In this document: positions 28,096-36,105 of the stretch, piece by piece
Numbering within the stretch: the first letter of the stretch is position 1
How the letters are laid out: each line of letters opens with the position of its first letter
DNA from: Agrobacterium tumefaciens
Lineage (GTDB): Bacteria > Pseudomonadota > Alphaproteobacteria > Rhizobiales > Rhizobiaceae
Assembly: GCF_005221325.1 (NCBI RefSeq)
Contig: NZ_CP039888.1
Span: 62,001-126,000, forward strand
Direction of reading: 5' to 3'
DNA length: 64,000 nucleotides
Notes under the pieces: model-generated
Databases searched by the model: none
Told to the model about the DNA's origin: nothing
What the model saw: only the letters and a program-made list of their open reading frames with translations
Translations under genes and position numbers: made by a program

Positions 28096-30285
28096 TTGAA
28101 AAATTTGCATGGGATGTTTTTGAGCCGTCTGGCTTTGGGAACGGCTGCCGTTGTTCTGATGGGGCCTGTGATGGGCCACGCGCAGGAAACGACCGTCCTG
28201 AAGCAGATTACCGTTGAAGGACAGGGCGCGGAAAACGCGACGGGGCCGGTCCGGGGTTATGTCGCGAAGAAAAGCGCGACGGGTTCGAAAACCGATACCG
28301 ATGCCAAGGACATTCCCCAGTCCGTATCGGTCGTCGGCCGTCAGGAAATGGACGACCGCGGCGCCGTGACCAAAATCGATGAGGTGCTGCGTTATACGCC
28401 CGGCGTGACGGCGGAACCCTTCGGCACAGACCCGGATACGGACTGGTTCTACATCCGCGGTTTTCAGGCAACGCAGACCGGTGTGTTTCTGGATGGGCTG
28501 AACCTGTTCAGTTATGGCTTCGGTGGTTTCCAGATGGATGCCTACGGTCTGGAGCGGGTGGAAATTCTCAAAGGCCCCGCCTCGGTGCTCTATGGCGGCG
28601 CTAATCCCGGCGGCATCGTGCAGATGGTCCGCAAACATACGCAGGATGAACCGGTCCGCGAAACGGAAATCGGCATCAACAATTTCGGCAATGCCTTCTT
28701 CAGTTTCGACCTAGGCGACAAGGTTGATGAGCAGGGCGTATGGAAATACCGCGTCACCGGCAAGGTTTCGGGCGGCGACAATTACACCGATTATTCCGAG
28801 GATCTGCGCGGTTTCATCATGCCGCAGATCACCTTCGAGCCGGATGCCCAGACGAGCGCCACGCTCTACGGTTATTTCTCGGCACTCGATCAGGTCCATG
28901 TCGGCAACGGCTTCCTGCCTTATGTCGGAACCGTGATCGACGCTCCATTCGGCAAGCTTGACCGCAAGGCCTTTTATGGTGAACCGGACATCGACAATGG
29001 CCGCGTCTACCAGTCGATGGTGGGCTACGAGGTCAGCCACGAATTCGACAATGGCTGGAAGATCAGCCAGAACGCCCGTTACGGCCATCTCTACAAGCAT
29101 GAGACCGGGCCCTATCCGGGCGGCTGGGCCAATGCCGACGCCAACGGCCAGCCGACCCTCGATCTCGCCACCAACGACTATATGCTGACCCGTTTCGGTT
29201 ATGACGGTTTGTCGAAGGTCGACAGCTTCGGCGTCGATAACCGCGTCGAAGGCCAGTTCGATACCGGCGCGGTCAGCCATTCGCTGCTGTTCGGCCTTGA
29301 TTATAAATATTACCGGCTGGATCAAGTGCAGGCCTGCTGCGGATCGAATGCGCTCGGCGCGCTCAAGCCGGTCTATGGCTCGACGCAGGGAACGAACTTC
29401 GTTTATGCCGACAATATCGTCACCCAGCAGCAGATCGGCATCTATGCCCAGGATCAGCTGCGTTTCGGCGATGGCTGGCTGGTCACGCTGAATGGCCGTT
29501 ATGACTATGTCGATACCGAACTGGACAACAGGCTGCCGGCGGGCGTCTCTCGCCGCTCCAATGATGACGCGCTGAGCGGTCGCGCCGGTCTGGCCTATGA
29601 ATTCGACAATGGCCTGACACCCTACGTCTCGGCGGCGACCTTCTTCAATCCGCTGATCGATACGCTTGCCGACGGCACCCCGGCCTCCCCGGAGGAAGGG
29701 CACCAGTTCGAGGCCGGCATCAAATACGAGCCGAGCTTCTTCGACGGCAGCATCACGGCTTCCGTTTTCAAACTGGTCAAGGATAATGCCATCGTGTCCT
29801 ATACGGCCGGCGGCATAACCACGAGCGGTCAGTTCGGGCAGGTGGAATCCACCGGCTTCGAGCTGGAGGCCAAGGCGAACCTCAACGAGAACTGGAAGGC
29901 GCTCGCCTCCTATTCCTATACCGATCTCGATATCACCAAGGATGCCAATCCCAACCTGATCGGCAAATCGCCGTGGATCGTGCCCGCGCACACCGCGTCG
30001 CTATGGGTGGACTACGCCTTCACCGATGAGACGTTTGAAGGCCTCAGCATTGGCGGCGGCGTGCGTTATCAGGGCAAGTCCTGGGCGGATGCGGCAAACA
30101 CGCTGCGTGTACCAGACGCCGCGGTCTTCGATGCCGCGATCCGCTATCAGAAGAACGACTGGACGGCCTCAGTCAACGTCGCGAATGTCTTCGACAAGGA
30201 ATATGTCAAGAGCTGCGCCGGCGTCTCCGTCTGCGGCTGGGGCGATAGTCGCACCATCACCCTCAAGCTTTCCAAGAAGTGGTGA
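28096..30285 (+). CDS. TonB-dependent siderophore receptor
   Basis: About 729 residues. A signal peptide (FLSRLALGTAAVVLMGPV, cleaved after GHAQ) leads to a TonB-box/plug domain (DIPQSVSVVGRQEMDDRG, DEVLRYTPGV, WFYIRGFQ, ILKGPASVLYGGANPGG) and a 22-strand barrel ending RTITLKLSKKW, the terminal aromatic being the usual outer-membrane assembly signal. The plug is of the ferrichrome/hydroxamate receptor type. The start is uncertain: TTG 28096, GTG 28042 and ATG 28114 are possible. The IRO box only 12 bp before 28042 argues against the earliest. Confidence 0.9.
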   Translation: MKNLHGMFLSRLALGTAAVVLMGPVMGHAQETTVLKQITVEGQGAENATGPVRGYVAKKSATGSKTDTDAKDIPQSVSVVGRQEMDDRGAVTKIDEVLRYTPGVTAEPFGTDPDTDWFYIRGFQATQTGVFLDGLNLFSYGFGGFQMDAYGLERVEILKGPASVLYGGANPGGIVQMVRKHTQDEPVRETEIGINNFGNAFFSFDLGDKVDEQGVWKYRVTGKVSGGDNYTDYSEDLRGFIMPQITFEPDAQTSATLYGYFSALDQVHVGNGFLPYVGTVIDAPFGKLDRKAFYGEPDIDNGRVYQSMVGYEVSHEFDNGWKISQNARYGHLYKHETGPYPGGWANADANGQPTLDLATNDYMLTRFGYDGLSKVDSFGVDNRVEGQFDTGAVSHSLLFGLDYKYYRLDQVQACCGSNALGALKPVYGSTQGTNFVYADNIVTQQQIGIYAQDQLRFGDGWLVTLNGRYDYVDTELDNRLPAGVSRRSNDDALSGRAGLAYEFDNGLTPYVSAATFFNPLIDTLADGTPASPEEGHQFEAGIKYEPSFFDGSITASVFKLVKDNAIVSYTAGGITTSGQFGQVESTGFELEAKANLNENWKALASYSYTDLDITKDANPNLIGKSPWIVPAHTASLWVDYAFTDETFEGLSIGGGVRYQGKSWADAANTLRVPDAAVFDAAIRYQKNDWTASVNVANVFDKEYVKSCAGVSVCGWGDSRTITLKLSKKW

Positions 30286-30325
30286 GGCAGGGCCAACGGC
30301 CGACCAGTTGCGGAAAGTGAGGTTC

Positions 30326-30365
30326 GCCACTATAACATGAATAGATTTATCATGTTTATAGTGGC
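30326..30365. repeat. Long AT-rich inverted repeat between receptor and AraC genes
   Basis: Arms 30326-30340 and 30350-30365 pair over 15 positions with one bulged base, around a 9-nt loop. It could be a terminator without a T run or a regulator-binding site. It abuts a perfect 14-bp palindrome GGCGCCATGGCGCC at 30363-30376. Confidence 0.7.
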
Positions 30366-30394
30366 GCCATGGCGCCTTGCGGGATCGAGAGGCC

Positions 30395-31276
30395 ATGGCT
30401 TTCCGCGTTCGGATGGAAAATGAGATCGAGGGCTTCGCCGTCATCGGCGGCCCGCGCTCAAGAGTATGGAACGGCATCGTCGCCGATCTCTGGGACGTGC
30501 GCTGCGCCCCGAAAGCGGGCGGCCGTTATGTCGGCAAGGATCCGCGGTTCGTTTTCCTGCTGGACATGGATGGGACGGATGACGGCCGTTTCATGATGAA
30601 CCGCTGCCGCCGCGACACTTGTGGCTCGTCCAGGGCGAACCGGATTTCCTTCGTGCCCGCCGATCTCGATGTGCATGCCGAACTCAGCAATGTCTCCTTC
30701 GTGCGCCATCTCGATCTGCACTTCGATGCGGGATTGCTGGGTGCCCGGCTGGTGCAGGGTTTCGATCCGCACGCTCTTCTCGATCCGCATCTGATGTTCG
30801 AGGATGAGCGCCTGCTGGCGCTCGCGCGGTTGATTGCCGCCGAATGCGATAATCCCGATCCGCTGCATGACCTTTACGGCGAAAGCCTCGTGCTGGCGCT
30901 TTTGACGGATTTCCTGAAGGTGAAACGGGAGCCCGTCAGGAAACGCAGCAAGCTTGCCGCCTGGCAATTGCGGGCGGCGACGGATTACATCCGTGAACAT
31001 TGCCTGCGGTCGATTCGGCTGGAGGAACTGGCGGAACTCACCAACCTGTCACAATCCCATTTCAGCCACGCCTTCAAGGCCTCCACCGGGGTGCCGCCGC
31101 ACCAATGGCAGATGCAGGCGCGCATCGATCGCGTCAAGGAACTGATGATGAGGTCCGACATGGCGCTGACCGATATCGCCATCGCCGCCGGTTTTTCTGA
31201 TCAGGCGCATTTTTCCCGGGTCTTCCGCAAGATGGTCGGCGTTTCCCCTTCCGTCTGGCAGAAAATCCGCCAATAG
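30395..31276 (+). CDS. AraC-family transcriptional regulator
   Basis: 293 residues with an unassigned N-terminal sensing domain and a C-terminal double helix-turn-helix: LEELAELTNLSQSHFSHAFK and LTDIAIAAGFSDQAHFSRVF, ending VGVSPSVWQKIRQ. Its place directly after the siderophore receptor suggests it senses a siderophore and controls that gene, as AraC-type regulators such as PchR do. ATG 30395 follows GAGAGG; an upstream TTG frame exists. Confidence 0.88.
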   Translation: MAFRVRMENEIEGFAVIGGPRSRVWNGIVADLWDVRCAPKAGGRYVGKDPRFVFLLDMDGTDDGRFMMNRCRRDTCGSSRANRISFVPADLDVHAELSNVSFVRHLDLHFDAGLLGARLVQGFDPHALLDPHLMFEDERLLALARLIAAECDNPDPLHDLYGESLVLALLTDFLKVKREPVRKRSKLAAWQLRAATDYIREHCLRSIRLEELAELTNLSQSHFSHAFKASTGVPPHQWQMQARIDRVKELMMRSDMALTDIAIAAGFSDQAHFSRVFRKMVGVSPSVWQKIRQ

Positions 31277-31335
31277 GCGCCGTTTCGTTCCATCCTCCTT
31301 CAAAAAAAATCCGGCCGCAGAACCGGAAACTCTTC

Positions 31336-31361
31336 GGAACGATTTGTCGGGTGCCGGGGTT
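31336..31361 (+). promoter_or_regulatory. EcfG-type general stress promoter of the PRC-barrel gene
   Basis: GGAAC-N17-GGTT, ending 45 nt before the start codon. Confidence 0.6.
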
Positions 31362-31405
31362 TACCAGGCGTGACAGCAACGAAGAAATTGATGGAGGAAA
31401 CTATC

Positions 31406-31798
31406 ATGTTGCATCAGGAACCCCGCGCCGGACAGGATCCTTACGTCAAGGACACGCCGAGCCTCATCGCCAGTGACAAGGTGGAAGGCACACGCGTTTA
31501 TGGTGCCGACGGCAAGCATATCGGTTCGATCCAGCGCATCATTCTTGAAAAACGCGGCGGCCGTGTGGCTTACGCCGTGCTGAGCTTCGGCGGCTTTCTC
31601 GGCATTGGTGACGACTATTACCCGTTGCCTTGGGAAAAGCTCCACTATGACGAGGAGCTCGACGGTTATCGCATCGATCTAACCAAGGAGCAGATCGAGA
31701 ACGCGCCGCACTTCACCAATCTCGATGATGATGACCTGCTCTACGCCAAGGACCGGAAGGTCTACGACTATTACGGCGTTGCACCCTATTGGATGTAA
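31406..31798 (+). CDS. PRC-barrel domain protein
   Basis: 130 residues, soluble. The PRC-barrel fold is indicated by LIASDKVEGTRVYGADGKHI and IGSIQRIILEKRGGRVAYAV, then FGGFLGIGDDYYPLPWEKL. Stand-alone members in rhizobia are abundant stress proteins of unknown role. GGAGGA lies 7 nt before ATG 31406, and an EcfG-type promoter is upstream, so induction by general stress is expected. Terminator follows. Confidence 0.85.
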   Translation: MLHQEPRAGQDPYVKDTPSLIASDKVEGTRVYGADGKHIGSIQRIILEKRGGRVAYAVLSFGGFLGIGDDYYPLPWEKLHYDEELDGYRIDLTKEQIENAPHFTNLDDDDLLYAKDRKVYDYYGVAPYWM

Positions 31799-31853
31799 AG
31801 GTGAGAAAAGGCGTTTCCGGCCATTCGATCATCGGAAGCGCCAACCATAAAAG

Positions 31854-31884
31854 AACGGCTCCTTTTGGGAGCCGTTTTCTTTTT
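31854..31884 (+). terminator. Terminator after the PRC-barrel gene
   Basis: AACGGCTCC-ttttg-GGAGCCGTT followed by TTCTTTTT. May also serve the converging DUF982 gene. Confidence 0.88.
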
Positions 31885-31890
31885 GACCTG

Positions 31891-32133
31891 TCAGTGCGGG
31901 TTTTTCTGCATCTCGGAAACCGCATCGGTGAAGCATTTGCGCGCTTCCTCCGGCGATTTGCGTCCATCAAGGGCGGCGCGGCAGGCGCTTCTCGCTCTCA
32001 CGAAGCTCAATCCGCCAATCTTGGGCCAGCCTTCGGTTAACAATGTCAGCGCTTCGAAGGGGCCGGCGACGACACTCTTGCCCTTCGCCTCAAGATTGAC
32101 CTCGACAGGTTCTGTCCATCTCTCGTTCTTCAT
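31891..32133 (-). CDS. DUF982 family protein
   Basis: 80 residues: an N-terminal WTEPVEVNLEAKG strand region, then EALTLLTEGWPKIGG and ACRAALDGRKSPEEARKCF, the standard DUF982 pattern found in many copies in Rhizobiaceae. Function unknown. The start at 32133 has GGAGG 7 nt upstream; the frame is open 19 codons further. Confidence 0.82.
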   Translation of the reverse strand: MKNERWTEPVEVNLEAKGKSVVAGPFEALTLLTEGWPKIGGLSFVRARSACRAALDGRKSPEEARKCFTDAVSEMQKNPH

Positions 32134-32252
32134 CGTGCACCTCCCAGAGCAACGCGATCCCGAAATACACCCGACAGCGAAGTAACCCATGAACGCAGCC
32201 GTGTGTCACTGTCGCTTAGGATATGCGCAAGCAATCGAATTGACAACGGGGA

Positions 32253-32327
32253 TCAACGGAAGCCGAAAAACGACAGGATCGCGAGAACGATAACGACGAG
32301 GCCGACGATGTAGATGATCTGGTTCAT
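32253..32327 (-). CDS. 24-residue single-helix membrane peptide
   Basis: A very short gene: MNQIIYIVGLVVIVLAILSF then FGFR. Nearly the whole chain is one hydrophobic helix with a basic end, so an inner-membrane peptide is expected. Support for a real gene: AAGGAG 8 nt before the ATG, and a perfect EcfG promoter (GGAAC-N16-CGTT) 31 nt upstream of the start. Role unknown. Confidence 0.72.
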   Translation of the reverse strand: MNQIIYIVGLVVIVLAILSFFGFR

Positions 32328-32357
32328 GATTTTCTCCTTGGGCTATGTCATCACCAT

Positions 32358-32382
32358 AACGTGAAGGGGAAGGTGAGGTTCC
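32358..32382 (-). promoter_or_regulatory. EcfG-type promoter of the 24-residue peptide gene
   Basis: On the minus strand GGAAC-CTCACCTTCCCCTTCA-CGTT, an exact match with a 16-nt spacer. Confidence 0.75.
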
Positions 32383-32450
32383 AGAAGCCATTGAGAATTT
32401 AATCACGTACTAAAATGTTGTGAGCGTCCCATTCCCTATGAGGGCTGATG

Positions 32451-32609
32451 CTACCTGCGCAGGATGACCCAGATGGCGTGAATGATGCCGGGGACATAAC
32501 CGCACAGCGTCAGAAGAATATTCAACCAGAAATGCAGTCCCAGTCCGACCTGAAGAAACACGCCAACGGGTGGAAGGATGATGGCGATGAGAATACGAAT
32601 GACGTCCAC
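32451..32609 (-). CDS. Pmp3/YqaE (UPF0057) membrane proteolipid
   Basis: 52 residues: MDVIRILIAIILPPVGVFLQ, then VGLGLHFWLNILLTLCGYVP and GIIHAIWVILRR. Two hydrophobic helices with the family signature LPPxGVF and the GYxPGIIHA loop. Pmp3 proteins affect membrane potential under salt or cold stress in yeast and plants. The start is GTG 32609; there is no ATG. A weaker EcfG-like promoter (TGAAC-N16-CGTT, 32648-32672) lies upstream. Confidence 0.85.
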   Translation of the reverse strand: MDVIRILIAIILPPVGVFLQVGLGLHFWLNILLTLCGYVPGIIHAIWVILRR

Positions 32610-32686
32610 GATGATTGGCTTTCCAGTTGTTCACAGTTTGGCGGGTGAACGCGTGGCGGACAATTTGGTTCACGTCTTCCTCGCTC

Positions 32687-33115
32687 TCAGGCCGCAAACT
32701 CTCGCCAATCGTCATCCTCACTTACACTCGACATTTCGTGTTTAGCTGCGCGCGCAAGGAAACCAGACCGTGTCAGCCCCCGCGCCTCCGCGAACGCGTC
32801 AATTGCCTTCAAGACATCTTCTGGAAGTGTGATGTTAATACGGACAGATTTTTTGCTCTCTGTCTTGAGGGTAACCAGAATAGCCACCCCGTCCTTGTTT
32901 TCCGCATCAGCCATGACGGTTTCGAGAGAAGACGGTTCGGGAATGGCTTCACCATCTTCGATCATCCCTTCAACATGCAGCGCCAGGGCTTCCTCCGCCA
33001 TGTGACGAGCATCGTCAAGATCGGTGCCAGCAGTTATAACGCCGGGAAAATCAGGAAAGGAAACGCCGTAATCGCTATCAGCGTCCTTGTGGATCAGTCC
33101 GATATAGTTACGCAT
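32687..33115 (-). CDS. hicB: HicB-family antitoxin
   Basis: 142 residues. The N-terminal HicB domain (YIGLIHKDADSDYGVSFPDF, then PGVITAGTDLDDARHMAEEA) binds the toxin. The C-terminus is a ribbon-helix-helix DNA-binding segment (SVRINITLPEDVLKAIDAFA, then EARGLTRSGFLARAA). It overlaps the toxin gene by 22 nt, consistent with coupled translation. By family it represses its own promoter; a matching palindrome overlaps the toxin start. Confidence 0.9.
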   Translation of the reverse strand: MRNYIGLIHKDADSDYGVSFPDFPGVITAGTDLDDARHMAEEALALHVEGMIEDGEAIPEPSSLETVMADAENKDGVAILVTLKTESKKSVRINITLPEDVLKAIDAFAEARGLTRSGFLARAAKHEMSSVSEDDDWREFAA

Positions 33116-33306
33116 TGTTTTACCTCAGTCAGTCCAGATTGTTTCTCGATGCTCTTGAGCGTCCCTATCGGCAAATCTCTCCTCGGGTGAGGAACGGTCA
33201 CACGGCCTTGTTTCGTCGGGTGTTTGAATTGGACGTGACTGCCTCTGGTGCTAACCTCGTACCAGCCATCCGCTTTTAATGCCGAAATGATATCGCCACT
33301 CTTCAT
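33094..33306 (-). CDS. hicA: HicA-family mRNA interferase toxin
   Basis: 70 residues with the double-stranded-RNA-binding-like HicA fold: IISALKADGWYEVSTRGSH, then VQFKHPTKQGRVTVPHP. The histidine in RGSH is the catalytic residue of the family, which cleaves mRNA. Gene order toxin then antitoxin is normal for hicAB. The frame is open upstream, but ATG 33306, beside the operator, is the natural start. Confidence 0.9.
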   Translation of the reverse strand: MKSGDIISALKADGWYEVSTRGSHVQFKHPTKQGRVTVPHPRRDLPIGTLKSIEKQSGLTEVKQCVTISD

Positions 33307-33307
33307 G

Positions 33308-33323
33308 TGTGTATAAATACACA
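33308..33323. promoter_or_regulatory. Operator palindrome at the hicAB promoter
   Basis: TGTGTAT-aa-ATACACA, perfect 7-bp arms, one base upstream of the hicA start codon. A likely HicB autoregulation site. Confidence 0.6.
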
Positions 33324-33482
33324 TAATACTTGAAAAGGTCAACGATGGTTGGATTACGTTCAGTCGGCAGGAGCCCGGGGCAATGTCGCCGGTCATAAGC
33401 CGTACCGCCTTCTTCCGCACATTAAGGCGAATAGAAATGAGGCTCGAAAGCCCGACGTTTTAATGTGATTTTTATTTAGGAA

Positions 33483-33558
33483 TGGTGCCGCTTACGTGAC
33501 TCGAACACGTGACCCCGTCATTACGAATGACGTGCTCTACCAACTGAGCTAAAGCGGC
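33483..33558 (-). tRNA. tRNA-Thr (anticodon CGT)
   Basis: Acceptor GCCGCTT/AAGCGGC with encoded CCA, D arm TAGCTCAGTTGGTAGAGC, anticodon arm CGTCA-TTCGTAA-TGACG, T loop GTTCGAGTC. Reads ACG codons. Confidence 0.97.
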
Positions 33559-33691
33559 CCGATTGTGACCCGCTTGTGCGGATCAGCTTCATGGCGGGCT
33601 GATACAGGCAATGCTGACGGATTTCAAGCCTTGAATGTGCTGGTTTTGAAATTTCCGCAGAAAGCTTTGCCTGTCCGTTGTTTACAAGACG

Positions 33692-34654
33692 TCAGGCCTT
33701 GGTGCAGATCCGGCTCCTCGCTGCTTCATATTCGCCTGCCAGTCGATCGACGAGTGCGGCCACCGGTTCCACCGCCTTGATGGCGCCGATGCCTTGGCCC
33801 GCGCCCCATATGTCCTTCCAGGCCTTGGCACCGCCGGTGGCGGTTTCAAAATCCATTTTTGAAGGGTCGGCTTCGGGCAGGTTGTCGGGGTCCATGCCGG
33901 AGGCGACGATTGAGCTTTTCAGATAGTTGCCGTGCACGCCGGTGAAGTAGTTCGAATAGACGATGTCCTTCGCCTGGGCGTCAACGAGCGCCTGTTTATA
34001 ACCGTCGGAAGCGCGGGCCTCCTCGGTGGCGATGAAGGGGGAGCCGATATAGGCCATGTCGGCACCCATGGCCTGCGCCGCGAGGATGGAACCGCCATTG
34101 GCGATGGCGCCGGCCAGAAGCAGCGGGCCGTCGAACCATTCGCGGATTTCCTGAACGAGGGCGAAGGGCGAAAGTGTGCCCGCATGTCCGCCCGCACCCG
34201 CCGCCACCGCGATCAGCCCGTCGGCGCCCTTGCGGATGGCGGAGCGGGCGTGGCGATCGTTGATGATGTCGTGCAGCACGATACCGCCATAGGAATGCAC
34301 GGCTGCATTGACCTCCGGCACGGCACCCAGCGAGGAAATCACCACTGGCACCTTGTATTTTACGCAAAGGCCGAGATCGTGTTCCAGCCGGCGATTGGAC
34401 ATATGCACGATCTGGTTGACCGCGAAGGGTGCAGCCGGACGCTCGGGATTGGCCCGGTTATGCGCGGCAAGCTCTTCGGTGATCATCGCCAGCCATTCGT
34501 CCAGCTGGCTTTCAGGCCGCGCGTTCAATGCCGGGAAAGCGCCGATGACGCCGGCCTTGCATTGCGCCAGTGTCAGTTGCGGATGCGAAATGATGAATAG
34601 CGGTGATGCTATGACCGGAAGACGCAGATTGTCTTTCAGCACGGACGGTAGCAT
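33692..34654 (-). CDS. Nitronate monooxygenase (2-nitropropane dioxygenase family)
   Basis: 320 residues, FMN-dependent TIM barrel. Seen: LRLPVIASPLFIISHP at the N-terminus, IGAFPALNARP, VVISSLGAVPEV, ADGLIAVAAGAGGHAG with the active-site histidine region, LLLAGAIANGGS and GADMAYIGSPFIATEE, which bind the FMN phosphate. It oxidises alkyl nitronates. ATG 34654 is chosen: GGGAGGAG lies just upstream, and the earlier GTG 34666 would bury it. A LiuR-like sequence precedes the gene. Confidence 0.88.
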   Translation of the reverse strand: MLPSVLKDNLRLPVIASPLFIISHPQLTLAQCKAGVIGAFPALNARPESQLDEWLAMITEELAAHNRANPERPAAPFAVNQIVHMSNRRLEHDLGLCVKYKVPVVISSLGAVPEVNAAVHSYGGIVLHDIINDRHARSAIRKGADGLIAVAAGAGGHAGTLSPFALVQEIREWFDGPLLLAGAIANGGSILAAQAMGADMAYIGSPFIATEEARASDGYKQALVDAQAKDIVYSNYFTGVHGNYLKSSIVASGMDPDNLPEADPSKMDFETATGGAKAWKDIWGAGQGIGAIKAVEPVAALVDRLAGEYEAARSRICTKA

Positions 34655-34668
34655 GTCTCCTCCCACGA

Positions 34669-34692
34669 ATTACGTTTACGCGCACGTAAGTC
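34669..34692. promoter_or_regulatory. Operator-like repeat ahead of the nitronate monooxygenase gene
   Basis: ATTACGTTTACGCGCACGTA then AGTC: TTACG-N4-CGTAA palindrome plus an ACGTTTAC core shared with the site upstream of fadD. Confidence 0.4.
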
Positions 34693-34908
34693 AATAACGC
34701 GTTCGGCGACGGATTGAAAGCGAAAACAGCGCAGCAATGACCTGCCGAACCTGCGTTCGTAACGCCACAATGGATCGATTTTCTTCAAGACAATCCGGTC
34801 TTTATCATAAACGATGCTTGCGGAGGGGCGGCATAGCCGTTACCGAATCGTGAAGACATGGCGCAGCGCCGCATATTTTTGCACAGCGCAATAGAACAAG
34901 GATCGGTC

Positions 34909-36057
34909 GTGAGCGGACTGGAAACGGCAATCAGAAATGCTCTGGAAAAATCGGACAGATCGAACGCCGAAGTTCGTGCACGGATTTACCAATCCTCCCG
35001 CCAGGCACTGGAAGCGGGCCTGCGCAAGCAGGGCATAGACGAGCCGCAGGTCGTTGCCCAGCAGCGCCAGCGGCTTGAGAGCCTGATTCATCTCATTGAA
35101 AATGAAGAGCGTAACCGTCTTCTGGACAGGGTGGAGCAGCAATTGCGTCCGCCAGCACCGGAAAGTCCGGTGGAGCACGATCACGCGGTTGATCCCGTTT
35201 CGCAGACTGCCCATCACGGCCATATGGCCGTCGAGCCGGAACTGCGTGGGGAAACGCGCGATGTGCGGTCGGGTGCTGCTGCCGTTGCTCCGGAGCCGTC
35301 GAGCGCGGGGCGGCGCAATGGAAAGCCGCCGAAGCGGGGCTCCAGCGCGGCCGATGCGTCGCTTGCTTTTCGCCCTGAAGGCGCGGTTGGCCGCCGCAAA
35401 CGCCGCGGGCTGTTTGCCCGGCTTTTCATCTATGTGACGCTTCTGGCCTTTATCGGTTTCGGCGCCTGGTGGGTCTATTCTTCCGGCCTGCTGCTGTCGC
35501 CGGAACAGCGCGATACCAGCGTGCCAAACCCGCCCGCGCAGGTGCAGGCAGAGGATTTCAACGGCACGGAGCCTGCGCCGAGCCTTTCAGCCGGCCGCGG
35601 TTTTTCCGATGACTGGGTCGAGGTCTTTAATGCCGAGCGCGGCAGCTCCGGTGTTTCGGCCGGCCCGCGCGCCAATGTTGAAAACGTCGCCACGCCCGCC
35701 GGCAAGGTAATACGGGTGACCTCGAAAAGTGTGGCACAGGATGGCGCCGTCAGCGTCGAGGTTCCGGTGGAGGTGATGCGGGATATGGCGGGCAAATCCT
35801 CGACCATATCGATCACGCTGCAATCCTCCAGCGATCGCCAGACACAGGTATCCGTCTCCTGCGATTTCGCCACGCTGGGTGATTGCTCCCGCCACCGCTT
35901 CACCGCGACGGCCGAGCGTGCGGATATGCTGCTGAACACCACGTTCGAGCGGTCTCTCGCTCCCAATGCGCCGGGCAAGATCTTCATCAACAGCGATATT
36001 GATGGTAGCGGCCGCCCGATCAACCTTTATTCGGTGCGTATTCTGCCGGGCCAATAA
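34909..36057 (+). CDS. Single-pass membrane protein of unknown function
   Basis: About 382 residues. N-terminal 90 residues are charged, helical and probably coiled-coil (SGLETAIRNALEKSDRS, RQRLESLIHLIENEERN). A low-complexity basic linker follows, then one membrane helix after RRKRRGLF (LFIYVTLLAFIGFGAWWVY), and a roughly 190-residue exported domain with a beta-rich pattern and two cysteines (VSCDFATLGDCSRH). I do not recognise the family; orientation is inferred to be N-in, C-out. GTG 34909 with AAGGA 7 nt ahead is preferred over ATG 34858. Confidence 0.75.
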   Translation: MSGLETAIRNALEKSDRSNAEVRARIYQSSRQALEAGLRKQGIDEPQVVAQQRQRLESLIHLIENEERNRLLDRVEQQLRPPAPESPVEHDHAVDPVSQTAHHGHMAVEPELRGETRDVRSGAAAVAPEPSSAGRRNGKPPKRGSSAADASLAFRPEGAVGRRKRRGLFARLFIYVTLLAFIGFGAWWVYSSGLLLSPEQRDTSVPNPPAQVQAEDFNGTEPAPSLSAGRGFSDDWVEVFNAERGSSGVSAGPRANVENVATPAGKVIRVTSKSVAQDGAVSVEVPVEVMRDMAGKSSTISITLQSSSDRQTQVSVSCDFATLGDCSRHRFTATAERADMLLNTTFERSLAPNAPGKIFINSDIDGSGRPINLYSVRILPGQ

Positions 36058-36065
36058 GAGAGGCA

Positions 36066-36089
36066 CAAGCGCCTCGGATGGGGCGCTTG
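36066..36089. terminator. Hairpin between converging genes
   Basis: CAAGCGCC-tcggatgg-GGCGCTTG, 8-bp perfect stem with no clear T run, between the membrane protein gene and ppk2. Confidence 0.5.
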
Positions 36090-36105
36090 CCGTCGTCTCC
36101 CGGTC

